The notes: generated by a model from the letters alone, not told the origin. DNA of 9,039 nucleotides from Burkholderiales bacterium (GCA_014378085.1 JACMOJ010000197.1:1-9039); one strand, 5' to 3'; positions 1 through 8,306 are shown, counted from the first letter of the stretch. Program-made: numbers and translations.

Positions 1-1
1 A

Positions 2-1282
2 CCCAAGCGATACATGTCCGGCTTTGGCAACGAGTTCGCCACTGAGGCCATTGAGGGCGCCCTTCCTGTCGGTCGCAATTCGCCGCAACAGCCGGCGTTT
101 GGGCTCTATCCCGAGCAAATTTCTGGCAGCGCATTTACCGCTCCGCGCGACCACAATCGGCGTTCTTGGCAATATCGGCTCAGGCCTTCTGCTGAACACA
201 CCACCTACCAACCAATTCCGAATGGCATGCTGCGCACTGCGCCGTGCCAAGAGGTGGCGGTGCCGCCCAACCGTCTACGCTGGAATCCAATCGCCCCGCC
301 GGAAGCGCCTACCGACTTCATCGACGGCTTGATGACGATTTGCACCAACGGTAGCGCGCGCAGCCAGCACGGCATCGCGCTACATCTATATGCGGCGAAT
401 ATCAGCATGCGTCGCTGCTTTTACAACGCTGATGGCGAACTGCTCATCGTGCCGCAAGACGGCGCGCTTTGTCTGAAGACGGAGGCTGGCATCATCGACT
501 TGGTGCCCGGCGAAATCGCCGTGGTGCCGCGCGGTATCAAGTTTCGTGTGGAATGCCAGGCGCCGGTGCGAGGCTATGTGTGTGAGAACTACGGTCAGCC
601 ATTTCGGCTACCAGAACTTGGCCCGATCGGCGCGAACGGGCTTGCCAATTCCCGCGACTTTCTAACACCCGCAGCATGGTATGAAGACATCGTTGGCAAG
701 ACTGAGGTGGTGGCCAAATTTGGCGGCAACCTTTGGTCATATAAAACGCCAGGCTCACCATTAAATGTTGTGGCATGGCACGGCAACTACGCTCCCTACA
801 AGTACGACTTGGCCAACTTCAACGCGATCAATAGTGTTTCATTCGACCATTGTGACCCGTCGATTTTTACGGTGCTCACATCCCCGTCCGAACTCGCCGG
901 CACGGCCAACGTCGACTTTGTAATCTTCCCGCCGCGTTGGATGGTTGCTGAGAACACATTTCGACCGCCGTGGTTTCACCGCAATCTGATGAGCGAATAT
1001 ATGGGACTTATCCACGGCAAATACGACGCAAAAGCCGACGGCTTCGTACCGGGCGGCGGCTCGTTACACAACGCTTTCTCCGCGCATGGGCCAGATGTGG
1101 CGACATATGGTCGCGCCAGTCACGAAGCGCTCCAACCCGTGTATCAGGGAAACACCCTCGCTTTCATGTTTGAGAGCCGTTACGTCTTCGAGCCGACCGC
1201 ATTCGCAATGTCCAGCCCCTTGTTACAGTCAAACTATGACGCCGCGTGGAACGGTTTTGATTCCGCAAAGGTAGCCAAATGA
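2..1282 (+). CDS. hmgA: Homogentisate 1,2-dioxygenase, 5' end probably cut by the window edge
   Basis: This cytoplasmic non-haem iron enzyme opens the aromatic ring of homogentisate to give maleylacetoacetate, the central step of tyrosine catabolism. Counting from the ATG at 14, the protein has 422 residues and opens with the family hallmark SGFGNEF. The three iron ligands of the human enzyme (His335, Glu341, His371) match His322 (WFHRN), Glu328 (SEYMG) and His358 (SAHGPD) with exactly the same spacing. The active-site His292 matches His279 (SFDHCDPS). The four codons before the ATG are open and read PKRY. Family members usually have an aromatic residue just before xSGFGNEF (for example KYISGFGNE in human), so Met14 is probably internal and the true start lies a few codons outside the window. 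The last bases overlap fahA by 4 nt (ATGA), so the two are translationally coupled. Identity is close to certain; only the start is open. Confidence 0.96.
   Translation, partial: PKRYMSGFGNEFATEAIEGALPVGRNSPQQPAFGLYPEQISGSAFTAPRDHNRRSWQYRLRPSAEHTTYQPIPNGMLRTAPCQEVAVPPNRLRWNPIAPPEAPTDFIDGLMTICTNGSARSQHGIALHLYAANISMRRCFYNADGELLIVPQDGALCLKTEAGIIDLVPGEIAVVPRGIKFRVECQAPVRGYVCENYGQPFRLPELGPIGANGLANSRDFLTPAAWYEDIVGKTEVVAKFGGNLWSYKTPGSPLNVVAWHGNYAPYKYDLANFNAINSVSFDHCDPSIFTVLTSPSELAGTANVDFVIFPPRWMVAENTFRPPWFHRNLMSEYMGLIHGKYDAKADGFVPGGGSLHNAFSAHGPDVATYGRASHEALQPVYQGNTLAFMFESRYVFEPTAFAMSSPLLQSNYDAAWNGFDSAKVAK
1267..1271 (+). promoter_or_regulatory. Shine-Dalgarno site for fahA
   Basis: AAAGG lies 7 nt before the ATG at 1279, inside the last codons of hmgA. 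It supports that ATG as the fahA start even though it overlaps the hmgA stop codon. Confidence 0.6.
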
Positions 1283-2307
1283 AATTTGCCACATTCAAAC
1301 ACCCGACCAAGCGAGATGGTGTACTTCACCTCGTCGATCAAAAGCTAACGCGCGCGATCGACGTTTCGGATATCGCCCCGACGCTGCAACACGCGCTCGA
1401 ACATTGGTCGAGCCTTGAGCGAAAATTGCTCGATGAATCGGAGTCGCTTGAATGCGGCACCGATCGGCCGATTATCGATTTTGCTGCGGCACTTGATGCT
1501 GGGCACGTCGCCGCGCCACTGCCCCGCACCCATCAATGGCTCGATGGCTCTGCGTATTTGTCACATGTCGAGCGCGTCCGCCGCGCGCGTGGCGACAAAG
1601 TGCCCGAAAGTTTTTACCACGACCCACTGATGTATCAAGGCGGTGGCGACGCGATGATGGGCCCGCGCGACGACTTGGAATGTCTTTCCGAAGATTGGGG
1701 AATTGACCTTGAGGGTGAGGTCGGTGTGATTACCGGTGACGTGAAGATGGGTGCTTCACCCGCAGAAGTCGCCGCCGCGGTAAGACTGGTGGTGTTGATC
1801 AACGATGTGTCCTTCCGCAAGCTCATTCCAGGCGAGCTCGCCAAAGGTTTCGGCTTTGTCAATAGCAAGGGGCTTAACGCTTTATCACCGGTTGCCGTTA
1901 CTCCCGACGAACTCGGCAGCGCGTGGTGTGCGCAAAAAGGCGCGGGCAAACTCGACTATCGATTGGTATGCCGTGTACGTGACGCATGGTTTGGCAACCC
2001 AAATGCCGCTGACGACATGACCTTCTCACTATTCGATCTGGTCGCACACGCCGCAAAAACGCGTCCGTTAATGGCAGGCACGCTGATCGGTTCTGGCACG
2101 GTATCCAACCACGATGTATCGACCGGATATGCGTGCATCATGGAAAAGCGCCTCGTTGAGCAAGTGGAACTTGGCGCGGCCAAAGAAGACTTTTTACGTT
2201 TCGGCGACACGGTTGAAATCGACATGTTTGATCACCACGGCGAGACGATTTTTGGCGCGATCAAAAATAAAGTCGTGCGCACCGCTGCCGCGAATGGAGT
2301 GAAATAG
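1279..2307 (+). CDS. fahA: Fumarylacetoacetase
   Basis: This 342-residue protein hydrolyses fumarylacetoacetate to fumarate and acetoacetate, the last step of the homogentisate pathway. It belongs to the shorter bacterial FAH type: an N-terminal domain of roughly 100 residues, then the FAH catalytic fold. A central stretch with [13 protein letters not shown] and [10 protein letters not shown] is typical of proteobacterial members. The metal-binding pair Glu145 and Glu147 is seen in GIDLEGEVG, and Asp176 in NDVSF fits the next ligand. The ATG overlaps the hmgA stop by 4 nt, and its TAG stop shares one G with the GTG start of phhA, so this is the middle gene of a tightly packed operon. Other FAH-superfamily hydrolases look similar, but the hmgA neighbour makes fumarylacetoacetase much the best call. 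No truncation or missing motif was seen. Confidence 0.93.
   Translation: MKFATFKHPTKRDGVLHLVDQKLTRAIDVSDIAPTLQHALEHWSSLERKLLDESESLECGTDRPIIDFAAALDAGHVAAPLPRTHQWLDGSAYLSHVERVRRARGDKVPESFYHDPLMYQGGGDAMMGPRDDLECLSEDWGIDLEGEVGVITGDVKMGASPAEVAAAVRLVVLINDVSFRKLIPGELAKGFGFVNSKGLNALSPVAVTPDELGSAWCAQKGAGKLDYRLVCRVRDAWFGNPNAADDMTFSLFDLVAHAAKTRPLMAGTLIGSGTVSNHDVSTGYACIMEKRLVEQVELGAAKEDFLRFGDTVEIDMFDHHGETIFGAIKNKVVRTAAANGVK
2296..2299 (+). promoter_or_regulatory. Shine-Dalgarno site for phhA, supporting a GTG start
   Basis: GGAG lies 7 nt upstream of the GTG at 2307, within the end of fahA. This good spacing decides the phhA start, which would otherwise be uncertain because it is a GTG overlapping the fahA stop. 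Confidence 0.65.
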
Positions 2308-3140
2308 TGGCGGGCCAAACCGATCACGCGCTGCGCGGTAACTACACAAACATTCGCGCGGACTACACCGTCGAGCAAGACTATGGTCGTTACACAGCGG
2401 CGGAGCAGGACTTGTGGAAGCGACTGTACGCGCGGCAGTCTGCGTTGGTGCCGCATTACGCGTGTGACGAATTTATCGACATTCTTAGTACGCTTAACTT
2501 CAGCTCGGGCATCCCGCACTTCGACGAGATCAACGCAAAACTTTTTCCCGCAACACGCTGGACCCTCGTCGCGGTGCCGGGGCTACTCCCGGACGATGTG
2601 TTCTTTACCCATCTGGCTAACCGACGATTTCCAGTTTCGGTCTGGCTACGCAAGCCGGAAGAGTTCGAGTACATCGTCGAGCCCGATATCTTTCACGACT
2701 TCTTCGGCCACGTCCCGTTATTGTTTGACCCCACCTTCGCCGATTATCTGGAAGCCTACGGCAAGGGTGGCGTGAAGGCGAAGGGACTAAATGCGCTTGA
2801 CTATCTTGCGCGCCTTTATTGGTACACCGTCGAATTTGGACTGATCAATACGCCCAAGGGTTTACGCACCTACGGCGCGGGAATTTTGTCATCGGCGGGC
2901 GAGCTACCCTACTGCATCACTAGCGAAAAACCCAACCGGATTCGCTTCGATTTGCTGCGGGTGATGCAGTCAAACTACAAAATCGACACATTTCAGGAAA
3001 CCTACTTCGTGATCGAAAATTTCCGCGAGCTGTTTGACGCGACCGCGCCGGATTTCACGCCTTACTATGCGGAATTGCGTCGCCGGCCAGACTTGGCGGC
3101 AACTGCTGTGCTCGATAGTGACCAAATCTTAAAGATTTAG
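2307..3140 (+). CDS. phhA: Phenylalanine 4-monooxygenase
   Basis: This 277-residue enzyme is the monomeric bacterial type of aromatic amino acid hydroxylase. It converts phenylalanine to tyrosine with oxygen and a tetrahydropterin cofactor. The iron-binding His130 and His135 are seen in FHDFFGH, and Glu176 in YTVEFGL. Their spacing (5 and 41) equals that of the Chromobacterium enzyme (His138, His143, Glu184). There is no N-terminal regulatory ACT domain, as expected for bacteria. Translation starts at GTG, with the first G shared with the fahA stop (TAGTG) and a GGAG 7 nt upstream. It is the last gene of the hmgA-fahA-phhA operon and feeds phenylalanine into tyrosine breakdown. The usual partner phhB (pterin carbinolamine dehydratase) is not adjacent. 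The final codons contain a 15-nt inverted repeat (3124-3138). Confidence 0.95.
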   Translation: MAGQTDHALRGNYTNIRADYTVEQDYGRYTAAEQDLWKRLYARQSALVPHYACDEFIDILSTLNFSSGIPHFDEINAKLFPATRWTLVAVPGLLPDDVFFTHLANRRFPVSVWLRKPEEFEYIVEPDIFHDFFGHVPLLFDPTFADYLEAYGKGGVKAKGLNALDYLARLYWYTVEFGLINTPKGLRTYGAGILSSAGELPYCITSEKPNRIRFDLLRVMQSNYKIDTFQETYFVIENFRELFDATAPDFTPYYAELRRRPDLAATAVLDSDQILKI

Positions 3141-3167
3141 TAAAAGTCTAGTATCGACGGGCTAGTT

Positions 3168-3193
3168 CGGGCATAAGTGCTTGAACATGCCCG
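3168..3193. terminator. Possible stem-loop between convergent phhA and GST genes
   Basis: A 7-bp inverted repeat (CGGGCAT / ATGCCCG) with a 12-nt loop lies between the two convergent genes, where a bidirectional terminator is expected. There is no T-run after it on either strand and the loop is large, so a role in termination is only inferred from position. Confidence 0.3.
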
Positions 3194-3218
3194 CCAAATG
3201 GCGACCTTCGGCGTTTGA

Positions 3219-3830
3219 TTACATCCCCGGCGGTTTGGTGTCGACAAACTCTTGTCTGGCTTCAATGCGCTCGATCCAAGCACGCAGATTAGGATACGTT
3301 TCGCGCCAATTGATTTCTGGCAGGCGAAATTCAACCCACAGCAGTGCGCACGCCAGCGAGATATCGCCTAACGTGTAAGTCTCGCCGTGACAGAACTTGC
3401 GATCACCCAACTCGCGGGCGGCACCGGCGATACCACTCTCCACCTTGCCGAGCTGCCGCGTGATCCAATCCTGGCTCTGTAACTCTGCAGGGCGCTTACG
3501 TTCCAAGAAAACCGCGATGCCCGCATCCGCGATGCCATCCCCCAGCGCTTCCCAACGTTTTACCATCGCCCGTTCGCGACCACCTTCGGGGATCAAGCGC
3601 GCCACCGGCACGACGCCGTCAAGATACTCAACGATCACTCGTGAATCGTAGAGCGTGGTGCCGTCATCCAACACCAATACGGGAATTTTGGTCAACGGGT
3701 TGTACAGCCCCACCTTGGTCTCTGCGGCCCACACGTTTTCCTCTAGCCACTCCACATCAAGGTGTTTTTCCGCGATGACGATTCTGACTTTGCGGCCGTA
3801 CGGCGTGGTGAGAGATGAAATTAGCTTCAT
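3219..3830 (-). CDS. Glutathione S-transferase family protein, YibF-like
   Basis: This is a 203-residue soluble protein of the glutathione S-transferase superfamily; its substrate is unknown. The N-terminal thioredoxin-fold domain (about 1-78) has TTPYGRKVR at residues 8-16 where the glutathione thiol is activated, the cis-proline Pro50 in KIPVLV, and Asp62-Ser63 in LYDSRVI that would hold the glutamyl part of glutathione. The helical C-terminal domain carries the N-capping motif TLGD. It resembles E. coli YibF along its length (NPL-K-PVLV, IEALADGI-like and FR-PE segments). It lacks the SSxxSWRVRIAL-type motif of zeta-class maleylacetoacetate isomerase, so despite sitting beside hmgA and fahA it is probably not maiA. 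From memory, a GST divergent from purB recurs in betaproteobacteria. The ATG at 3830 has no clear Shine-Dalgarno site. Confidence 0.88.
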   Translation of the reverse strand: MKLISSLTTPYGRKVRIVIAEKHLDVEWLEENVWAAETKVGLYNPLTKIPVLVLDDGTTLYDSRVIVEYLDGVVPVARLIPEGGRERAMVKRWEALGDGIADAGIAVFLERKRPAELQSQDWITRQLGKVESGIAGAARELGDRKFCHGETYTLGDISLACALLWVEFRLPEINWRETYPNLRAWIERIEARQEFVDTKPPGM

Positions 3831-3867
3831 TAAGATTGGTCAAAAACAGCGGAAAATACCACAACAA

Positions 3868-3876
3868 ATTATAACA
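3868..3876 (-). promoter_or_regulatory. Extended -10 promoter for the GST gene
   Basis: On the minus strand the sequence reads TGTTATAAT, a perfect TGnTATAAT extended -10 element. Transcription would begin near 3861, about 30 nt before the GST start. The hexamer 17 nt upstream (CAAAGA) is a poor -35, which extended -10 promoters tolerate. The rest of the 182-nt divergent spacer (3831-4012) must also hold the purB promoter, but I could not find a convincing pair of boxes for it. Confidence 0.55.
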
Positions 3877-4003
3877 GCGCCCCTCCGAAGTCTTTGCCGT
3901 CTGAACGCCTTGACACCCCTCAATTCGAGTCGGGTTTGCCCAGTATTGGGATCATTTCCGCGCGCTGACCCCGTGCTAAAGTCTTTTTTGTCGGCTCAAC
4001 TAA

Positions 4004-5395
<1,392 letters not shown>

Positions 5396-5407
5396 GCGAA
5401 AAACAAT

Positions 5408-5430
5408 TGCGCCCGCTCATCGCGGGCGCA
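5408..5430 (+). terminator. GC-rich stem-loop downstream of purB, probably bidirectional
   Basis: A perfect 9-bp stem (TGCGCCCGC / GCGGGCGCA) with a TCATC loop begins 12 nt after the purB stop. On the plus strand it is followed by TTGGGCG, not a T-run. On the minus strand the bases after the stem include TTGTTTTT, so it fits an intrinsic terminator better for transcripts arriving from the leuA side. Position supports a role in ending purB as well. Confidence 0.65.
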
Positions 5431-5457
5431 TTGGGCGTGCACCTGCAGACGCCATGA

Positions 5458-5499
5458 GTCTGATTGGGTCGGTCTGATTAGGTCGGTCTGATTGGGTCG
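5458..5499. repeat. Three tandem copies of a 14-bp unit
   Basis: The unit GTCTGATTGGGTCG occurs three times head to tail at 5458-5471, 5472-5485 and 5486-5499. The outer copies are identical and the middle one differs at a single base (GATTAGG for GATTGGG). It lies in the 249-nt spacer between the convergent purB and leuA genes. No function is visible; replication slippage is the simplest origin. The remainder of the spacer (5500-5598) shows nothing I recognise. Confidence 0.9.
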
Positions 5500-5598
5500 G
5501 GCGCTGATCATCGGCACCCTTGCTCCTTATCGGTCGCGGATACTTTCCGTCCCTTACGAATTCACGAACAAGCACGAGAAAATATCGTTGTAAGGTTT

Positions 5599-5620
5599 CG
5601 GTAGCCGAATCCGACTACCG
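5599..5620 (-). terminator. Stem-loop just after leuA, probable transcript end
   Basis: Read on the minus strand, a 9-bp stem (CGGTAGTCG / CGGCTACCG, one G-U pair) with a GATT tetraloop starts 24 nt after the leuA stop. The bases that follow (AAACCTTAC) are not a T-run, so it may be a 3'-end stabilising structure with true termination at the hairpin near 5408. Confidence 0.5.
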
Positions 5621-5644
5621 CCGTCGACAATTAAAGGCCTGAGA

Positions 5645-7180
5645 CTATCCAATCTGCGGATTGAGCCGTGCAAATGTCGCCTTCATTTTGTTCAATGCGT
5701 TTAAGTAGGCTTTTGCAGAGGCGATCACAATATCCGTATCTGACCCAATCCCATTGACTACTCGGCCACCCTTCGTCAGGCGCACGGTGACCTCGCCCTG
5801 GCTGTCGGTACCCTCTGTCACGTTGTTCACCGAATAAAGCAGCAACTCAGACTCACTATGCAGCACAGATTCAAGCGCTTTAAAGGTCGCGTCAACGGGT
5901 CCCGCGCCTTTAGACTCACACTTCACCTCCCGGCCATGGTCGGTAATGATGAGCTTCGCATAGGGCGATTCGCCGGTCTCGACGTGTGCGGTAATTGAGA
6001 CCAAATGGTATTGTTCAATTTCAGGCGTGACCGCCTCATCAGAAACAATGGCGTGCAGATCTTCGTCAAAAATCTCAGACTTTTTATCAGCAAGTTCTTT
6101 AAACCTCTTGAATGCAGAATTCAGTGCCACTTCAGATTCGAGTTCAATCCCGAGTTCTTTTAAGCGTTCACGAAACGCCGAACGTCCGGACAGTTTGCCA
6201 AGCGTAAGGCGATTGTTATGCCAGCCCACATCTTGCGCGCGCATGATTTCGTAGGTTTCACGATGTTTCAAAACACCGTCTTGGTGAATACCAGATTCGT
6301 GGGCGAAGGCATTTGCCCCAACCACGGCTTTATTCGGCTGGACGGGGTAGCCGGTAATGGTCGACACTAGCTTCGAGGCAGGCACAATTTGGGTGGCATC
6401 AATACGCGTCTCCACACCAAAATAATCCTTGCGAGTCCTTAGCGCCATGACGATTTCTTCCAGTGATGCGTTACCCGCACGCTCACCCAACCCATTGATG
6501 GTGCATTCGACTTGCCGCGCTCCAGCTTTGACCGCCGCGAGAGAATTCGCCACCGCCATGCCGAGGTCGTTGTGGCAGTGCGTCGACCAGATGACCTTGT
6601 CCGAGTTCGGCACGCGCTCAATCAATGTTCGGATGCGCTCCGCCCACAGCTCCGGCACCGAATAACCAACCGTATCCGGTACGTTAATCGTCTTTGCACC
6701 GGCATTGATCACCGCTTCAAACACGCGACAAAGGAAATCCATTTCGCTGCGCACCGCGTCTTCAGCGGAGAACTCAACATCGTCGGTAAACGTTCGCGCA
6801 AATTTCACCGCATCAATCGCCCCTTGCAGCACTTGGTCCGGCGTCATGCGCAGCTTGTGCTGCATGTGGATCGGTGAAGTCGCAATGAAGGTATGAATGC
6901 GGCCACGCGCCGCTGGCTTAATCGCATCGCCGGCCTTTTGAATGTCCCCAACCTGCGCACGCGCAAGTGAACACACCGTCGAATCCTTGACCGCTGTGGC
7001 AACCGCATGAATCGCCTCAAAGTCGCCTTGGCTGGCGGCGGCGAAACCGGCTTCAATGACATCGACGCGCATCTTTTCGAGCTGTTTGCCGATGCGAACT
7101 TTTTCTTCTTTGGTCATCGAGGCGCCAGGGCTCTGCTCGCCGTCGCGCATGGTGGTGTCAAAAATAATTAAGTGTTCCAT
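5645..7180 (-). CDS. leuA: 2-isopropylmalate synthase
   Basis: This is the first committed enzyme of leucine synthesis: it condenses acetyl-CoA with 2-ketoisovalerate to give 2-isopropylmalate. The 511-residue protein is close to the 523 of E. coli LeuA. The TIM-barrel catalytic domain starts with [13 protein letters not shown], which supplies Arg12 and metal ligand Asp13. The other metal ligands are His201 and His203 in STHCHNDLG, and [13 protein letters not shown] follows. The LeuA C-terminal regulatory domain (roughly 370-511), which binds leucine for feedback inhibition, is complete. I chose the ATG at 7180 because GGAG lies 7 nt upstream. A GTG at 7198 would add only MARSKI and would place the GGAG inside the gene. 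It is the last gene of the psd-pssA-leuA series but has a 286-nt leader of its own with a candidate promoter and a leucine-rich ORF, so separate regulation is likely. Confidence 0.97.
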   Translation of the reverse strand: MEHLIIFDTTMRDGEQSPGASMTKEEKVRIGKQLEKMRVDVIEAGFAAASQGDFEAIHAVATAVKDSTVCSLARAQVGDIQKAGDAIKPAARGRIHTFIATSPIHMQHKLRMTPDQVLQGAIDAVKFARTFTDDVEFSAEDAVRSEMDFLCRVFEAVINAGAKTINVPDTVGYSVPELWAERIRTLIERVPNSDKVIWSTHCHNDLGMAVANSLAAVKAGARQVECTINGLGERAGNASLEEIVMALRTRKDYFGVETRIDATQIVPASKLVSTITGYPVQPNKAVVGANAFAHESGIHQDGVLKHRETYEIMRAQDVGWHNNRLTLGKLSGRSAFRERLKELGIELESEVALNSAFKRFKELADKKSEIFDEDLHAIVSDEAVTPEIEQYHLVSITAHVETGESPYAKLIITDHGREVKCESKGAGPVDATFKALESVLHSESELLLYSVNNVTEGTDSQGEVTVRLTKGGRVVNGIGSDTDIVIASAKAYLNALNKMKATFARLNPQIG

Positions 7181-7186
7181 GATTTT

Positions 7187-7195
7187 GCTCCGCGC
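7187..7195 (-). promoter_or_regulatory. leuA ribosome binding site, with possible sequestering partner at 7297-7307
   Basis: GGAG at 7188-7191 sits 7 nt before the leuA ATG and decides the start. On the mRNA the surrounding GCGCGGAGC can pair with GCTCCCCGCGC at the end of the upstream 43-codon ORF (plus-strand 7297-7307), giving 9 pairs with a 2-nt bulge. A small hairpin (GCGCC / GGCGC, 7192-7206) also abuts the site. The Shine-Dalgarno call is firm; regulation by pairing is inference. Confidence 0.6.
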
Positions 7196-7210
7196 CACAT
7201 CGGCGCTAAA

Positions 7211-7220
7211 TTGACGTCAA
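7211..7220. promoter_or_regulatory. Perfect 10-bp palindrome in the leuA leader
   Basis: TTGACGTCAA is a perfect palindrome about 30 nt upstream of the leuA start. A second one, AACATGTT (7227-7234), lies 6 bp further from leuA. Either could be a protein-binding site or chance; no known regulator is assigned. Confidence 0.25.
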
Positions 7221-7288
7221 TAGACAAACATGTTCTCGCTCGCCAGCGTGTGAGCGGACGGGGATTTACTTGGCAGGAGGGAGTTGGT

Positions 7289-7420
7289 TTATTTTTGCGC
7301 GGGGAGCGCAAGCAGCAGACCGAACGGCAGCAGCCCGGCGCAATTCAACGCCAACATGCGCAACAGCGCTCGCCCGGACGGGGCAGCGGCAAATTGCGGG
7401 GTCGTTGATGAGAAACGCAT
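7289..7420 (-). CDS. Leucine-rich 43-residue ORF upstream of leuA, candidate leader peptide
   Basis: The ORF runs from ATG at 7420 to TAA at 7289, about 110 nt upstream of leuA and on the same strand. It encodes 43 residues: a short polar start (MRFSSTTPQ) and a hydrophobic second half. Ten of its residues are leucine, all within the last 25 positions. They include LL pairs at 19-20 and 30-31 and three consecutive Leu codons (CTG CTG CTT) at 35-37, followed by Ala-Leu. Leucine-rich peptides ahead of leucine genes are known as attenuator leaders (E. coli leuL), so a sensing role is a reasonable guess. There is no Shine-Dalgarno site; instead the ATG sits exactly where the candidate promoter upstream would start transcription. 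No terminator with a T-run lies between it and leuA. It could also be a small membrane peptide or a chance ORF. Confidence 0.4.
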   Translation of the reverse strand: MRFSSTTPQFAAAPSGRALLRMLALNCAGLLPFGLLLALPAQK

Positions 7421-7426
7421 AGGTTC

Positions 7427-7455
7427 AATATAACGGGTTGGAAGAACGGCTGCAA
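7427..7455 (-). promoter_or_regulatory. Candidate sigma-70 promoter for leuA
   Basis: On the minus strand TTGCAG (7450-7455) and TATATT (7427-7432) are separated by exactly 17 nt. The -10 matches consensus at 5 of 6 positions and the -35 at 3 of 6. It begins 11 nt after the pssA stop, the expected place for a leuA-specific promoter. Transcription would start at or near 7420, which is the A of the 43-codon ORF. Confidence 0.5.
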
Positions 7456-7466
7456 CCGCTGGCGCT

Positions 7467-8297
7467 CTATTCAGGCCCCCCCTTGGACTGACTCGCATCA
7501 GCCGCGCTTCCCCCGGCGCGCGTCTCACGCATCTCACGCATCGCGCGCGCCGCACGCAACGCCCGCATCGCCCAAATGACATAACCTGATAACGCATAAC
7601 AAACAAAGAGGCCGAACAAAACATGCGACGGCTGAATCGATATCAACAGATAGCCCACCACAATTGCCGGTATTACCCAAAATGGAACACTGCGCCGTAG
7701 ATTGAAATCCTTGCCGCTGTAATACGGAACCGTCGAAATCATCGTAACACCGGCAAATACCGCCATGACCCACGCCACCCAGCGCACGTCACCGCCGCTG
7801 ACTTGCCATTCGTTAAGCACCCATATCAACCCCGCCATTAGGCAAGCTGCCGCCGGGCTTGGCAGGCCTTGGAAATATTGTTTGTCGACCACACCAATAT
7901 TGGTGTTGAAGCGTGCAAGCCGGAGTGCTGCACAAACGCAATAAATAAATGCGCCGATCCAGCCCCACTTGCCGAGCGGTTGCAACGCCCACGCATACAT
8001 GACGAGCGCCGGGGCTGCGCCGAAAGAGACCATATCTGAAAGTGAATCGAGCTGCGCACCAAATTCGCTGGTGGTGCGCGTCATGCGAGCGACGCGACCG
8101 TCAAGACCATCGAGCACCATTGCCACAAAAATGGCAATGCAGGCGGTCTCAAATTTTCCGTCCATGCCCTGCACAATGGCGTAAAAGCCAGCAAATAAGG
8201 AGGCGGACGTAAATAGATTCGGCAGAATGTAGATGCCCTTGCGGCGGCGCTCAGGATCGAGCAAGCCTTTCTTGGCGGGCGGGGTCGGTGTGTTCAT
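7467..8297 (-). CDS. pssA: CDP-diacylglycerol-serine O-phosphatidyltransferase (phosphatidylserine synthase)
   Basis: This integral membrane enzyme joins serine to CDP-diacylglycerol to make phosphatidylserine, which Psd then converts to phosphatidylethanolamine. The 276-residue protein has the complete CDP-alcohol phosphatidyltransferase motif DGx2ARx8Gx3Dx3D, with Asp66, Gly67, Ala70, Arg71, Gly80, Asp84 and Asp88, and Asp63 just ahead. FGAAPA, RLARFN and GLPSPAAA are typical of the PssA branch rather than PgsA. About six to eight hydrophobic segments lie between residues 24 and 245. The C-terminal tail is charged and repetitive (MREMRE, from a 9-nt duplication at 7523-7540) and is probably cytosolic and dispensable. 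The ATG at 8297 is 9 nt after the psd stop with no clear ribosome site, so coupling to psd is likely. A run of seven G (coding strand, 7476-7482) lies just before the stop. Confidence 0.95.
   Translation of the reverse strand: MNTPTPPAKKGLLDPERRRKGIYILPNLFTSASLFAGFYAIVQGMDGKFETACIAIFVAMVLDGLDGRVARMTRTTSEFGAQLDSLSDMVSFGAAPALVMYAWALQPLGKWGWIGAFIYCVCAALRLARFNTNIGVVDKQYFQGLPSPAAACLMAGLIWVLNEWQVSGGDVRWVAWVMAVFAGVTMISTVPYYSGKDFNLRRSVPFWVIPAIVVGYLLISIQPSHVLFGLFVCYALSGYVIWAMRALRAARAMREMRETRAGGSAADASQSKGGPE
7523..7540. repeat. Two tandem 9-bp copies in the 3' part of pssA
   Basis: TCTCACGCA is repeated directly at 7523-7531 and 7532-7540. In the pssA frame it encodes the doubled MRE of the Arg-rich tail. 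It looks like a small in-frame duplication. Confidence 0.7.
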
Positions 8298-8306
8298 AAC
8301 GACATT

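Noticed and set aside
3219..3830. The GST as maleylacetoacetate isomerase (maiA) completing the homogentisate pathway
   Set aside because: The N-terminal active-site region TTPYGRKVR is YibF-like and lacks the zeta-class SSxxSWRVRIAL-type motif. The gene is also on the opposite strand.
3910..3938. A perfect TTGACA -35 box (3910-3915) upstream of purB
   Set aside because: No -10 box lies 16-18 nt downstream (GGTTTG at 17 nt). TAAAGT with TG ahead (3974-3982) has no matching -35. I could not assign a purB promoter.
7181..7198. GTG at 7198 as the leuA start
   Set aside because: The GGAG at 7188-7191 is perfectly spaced for the ATG at 7180 and would lie inside the coding region if the GTG were used.
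7289..7311. Intrinsic terminator at the end of the 43-codon ORF
   Set aside because: The TTGCGC / GCGCAA hairpin is followed by AAAT on the leuA strand, not a T-run. The T-run is on the wrong side for leuA transcription.
7289..7624. A 111-residue ORF overlapping the end of pssA
   Set aside because: Its first half is an out-of-frame reading of the pssA 3' end, rich in Cys-Val-Arg as expected from a shadow frame. Only the last 43 codons lie outside pssA, and those are listed separately.
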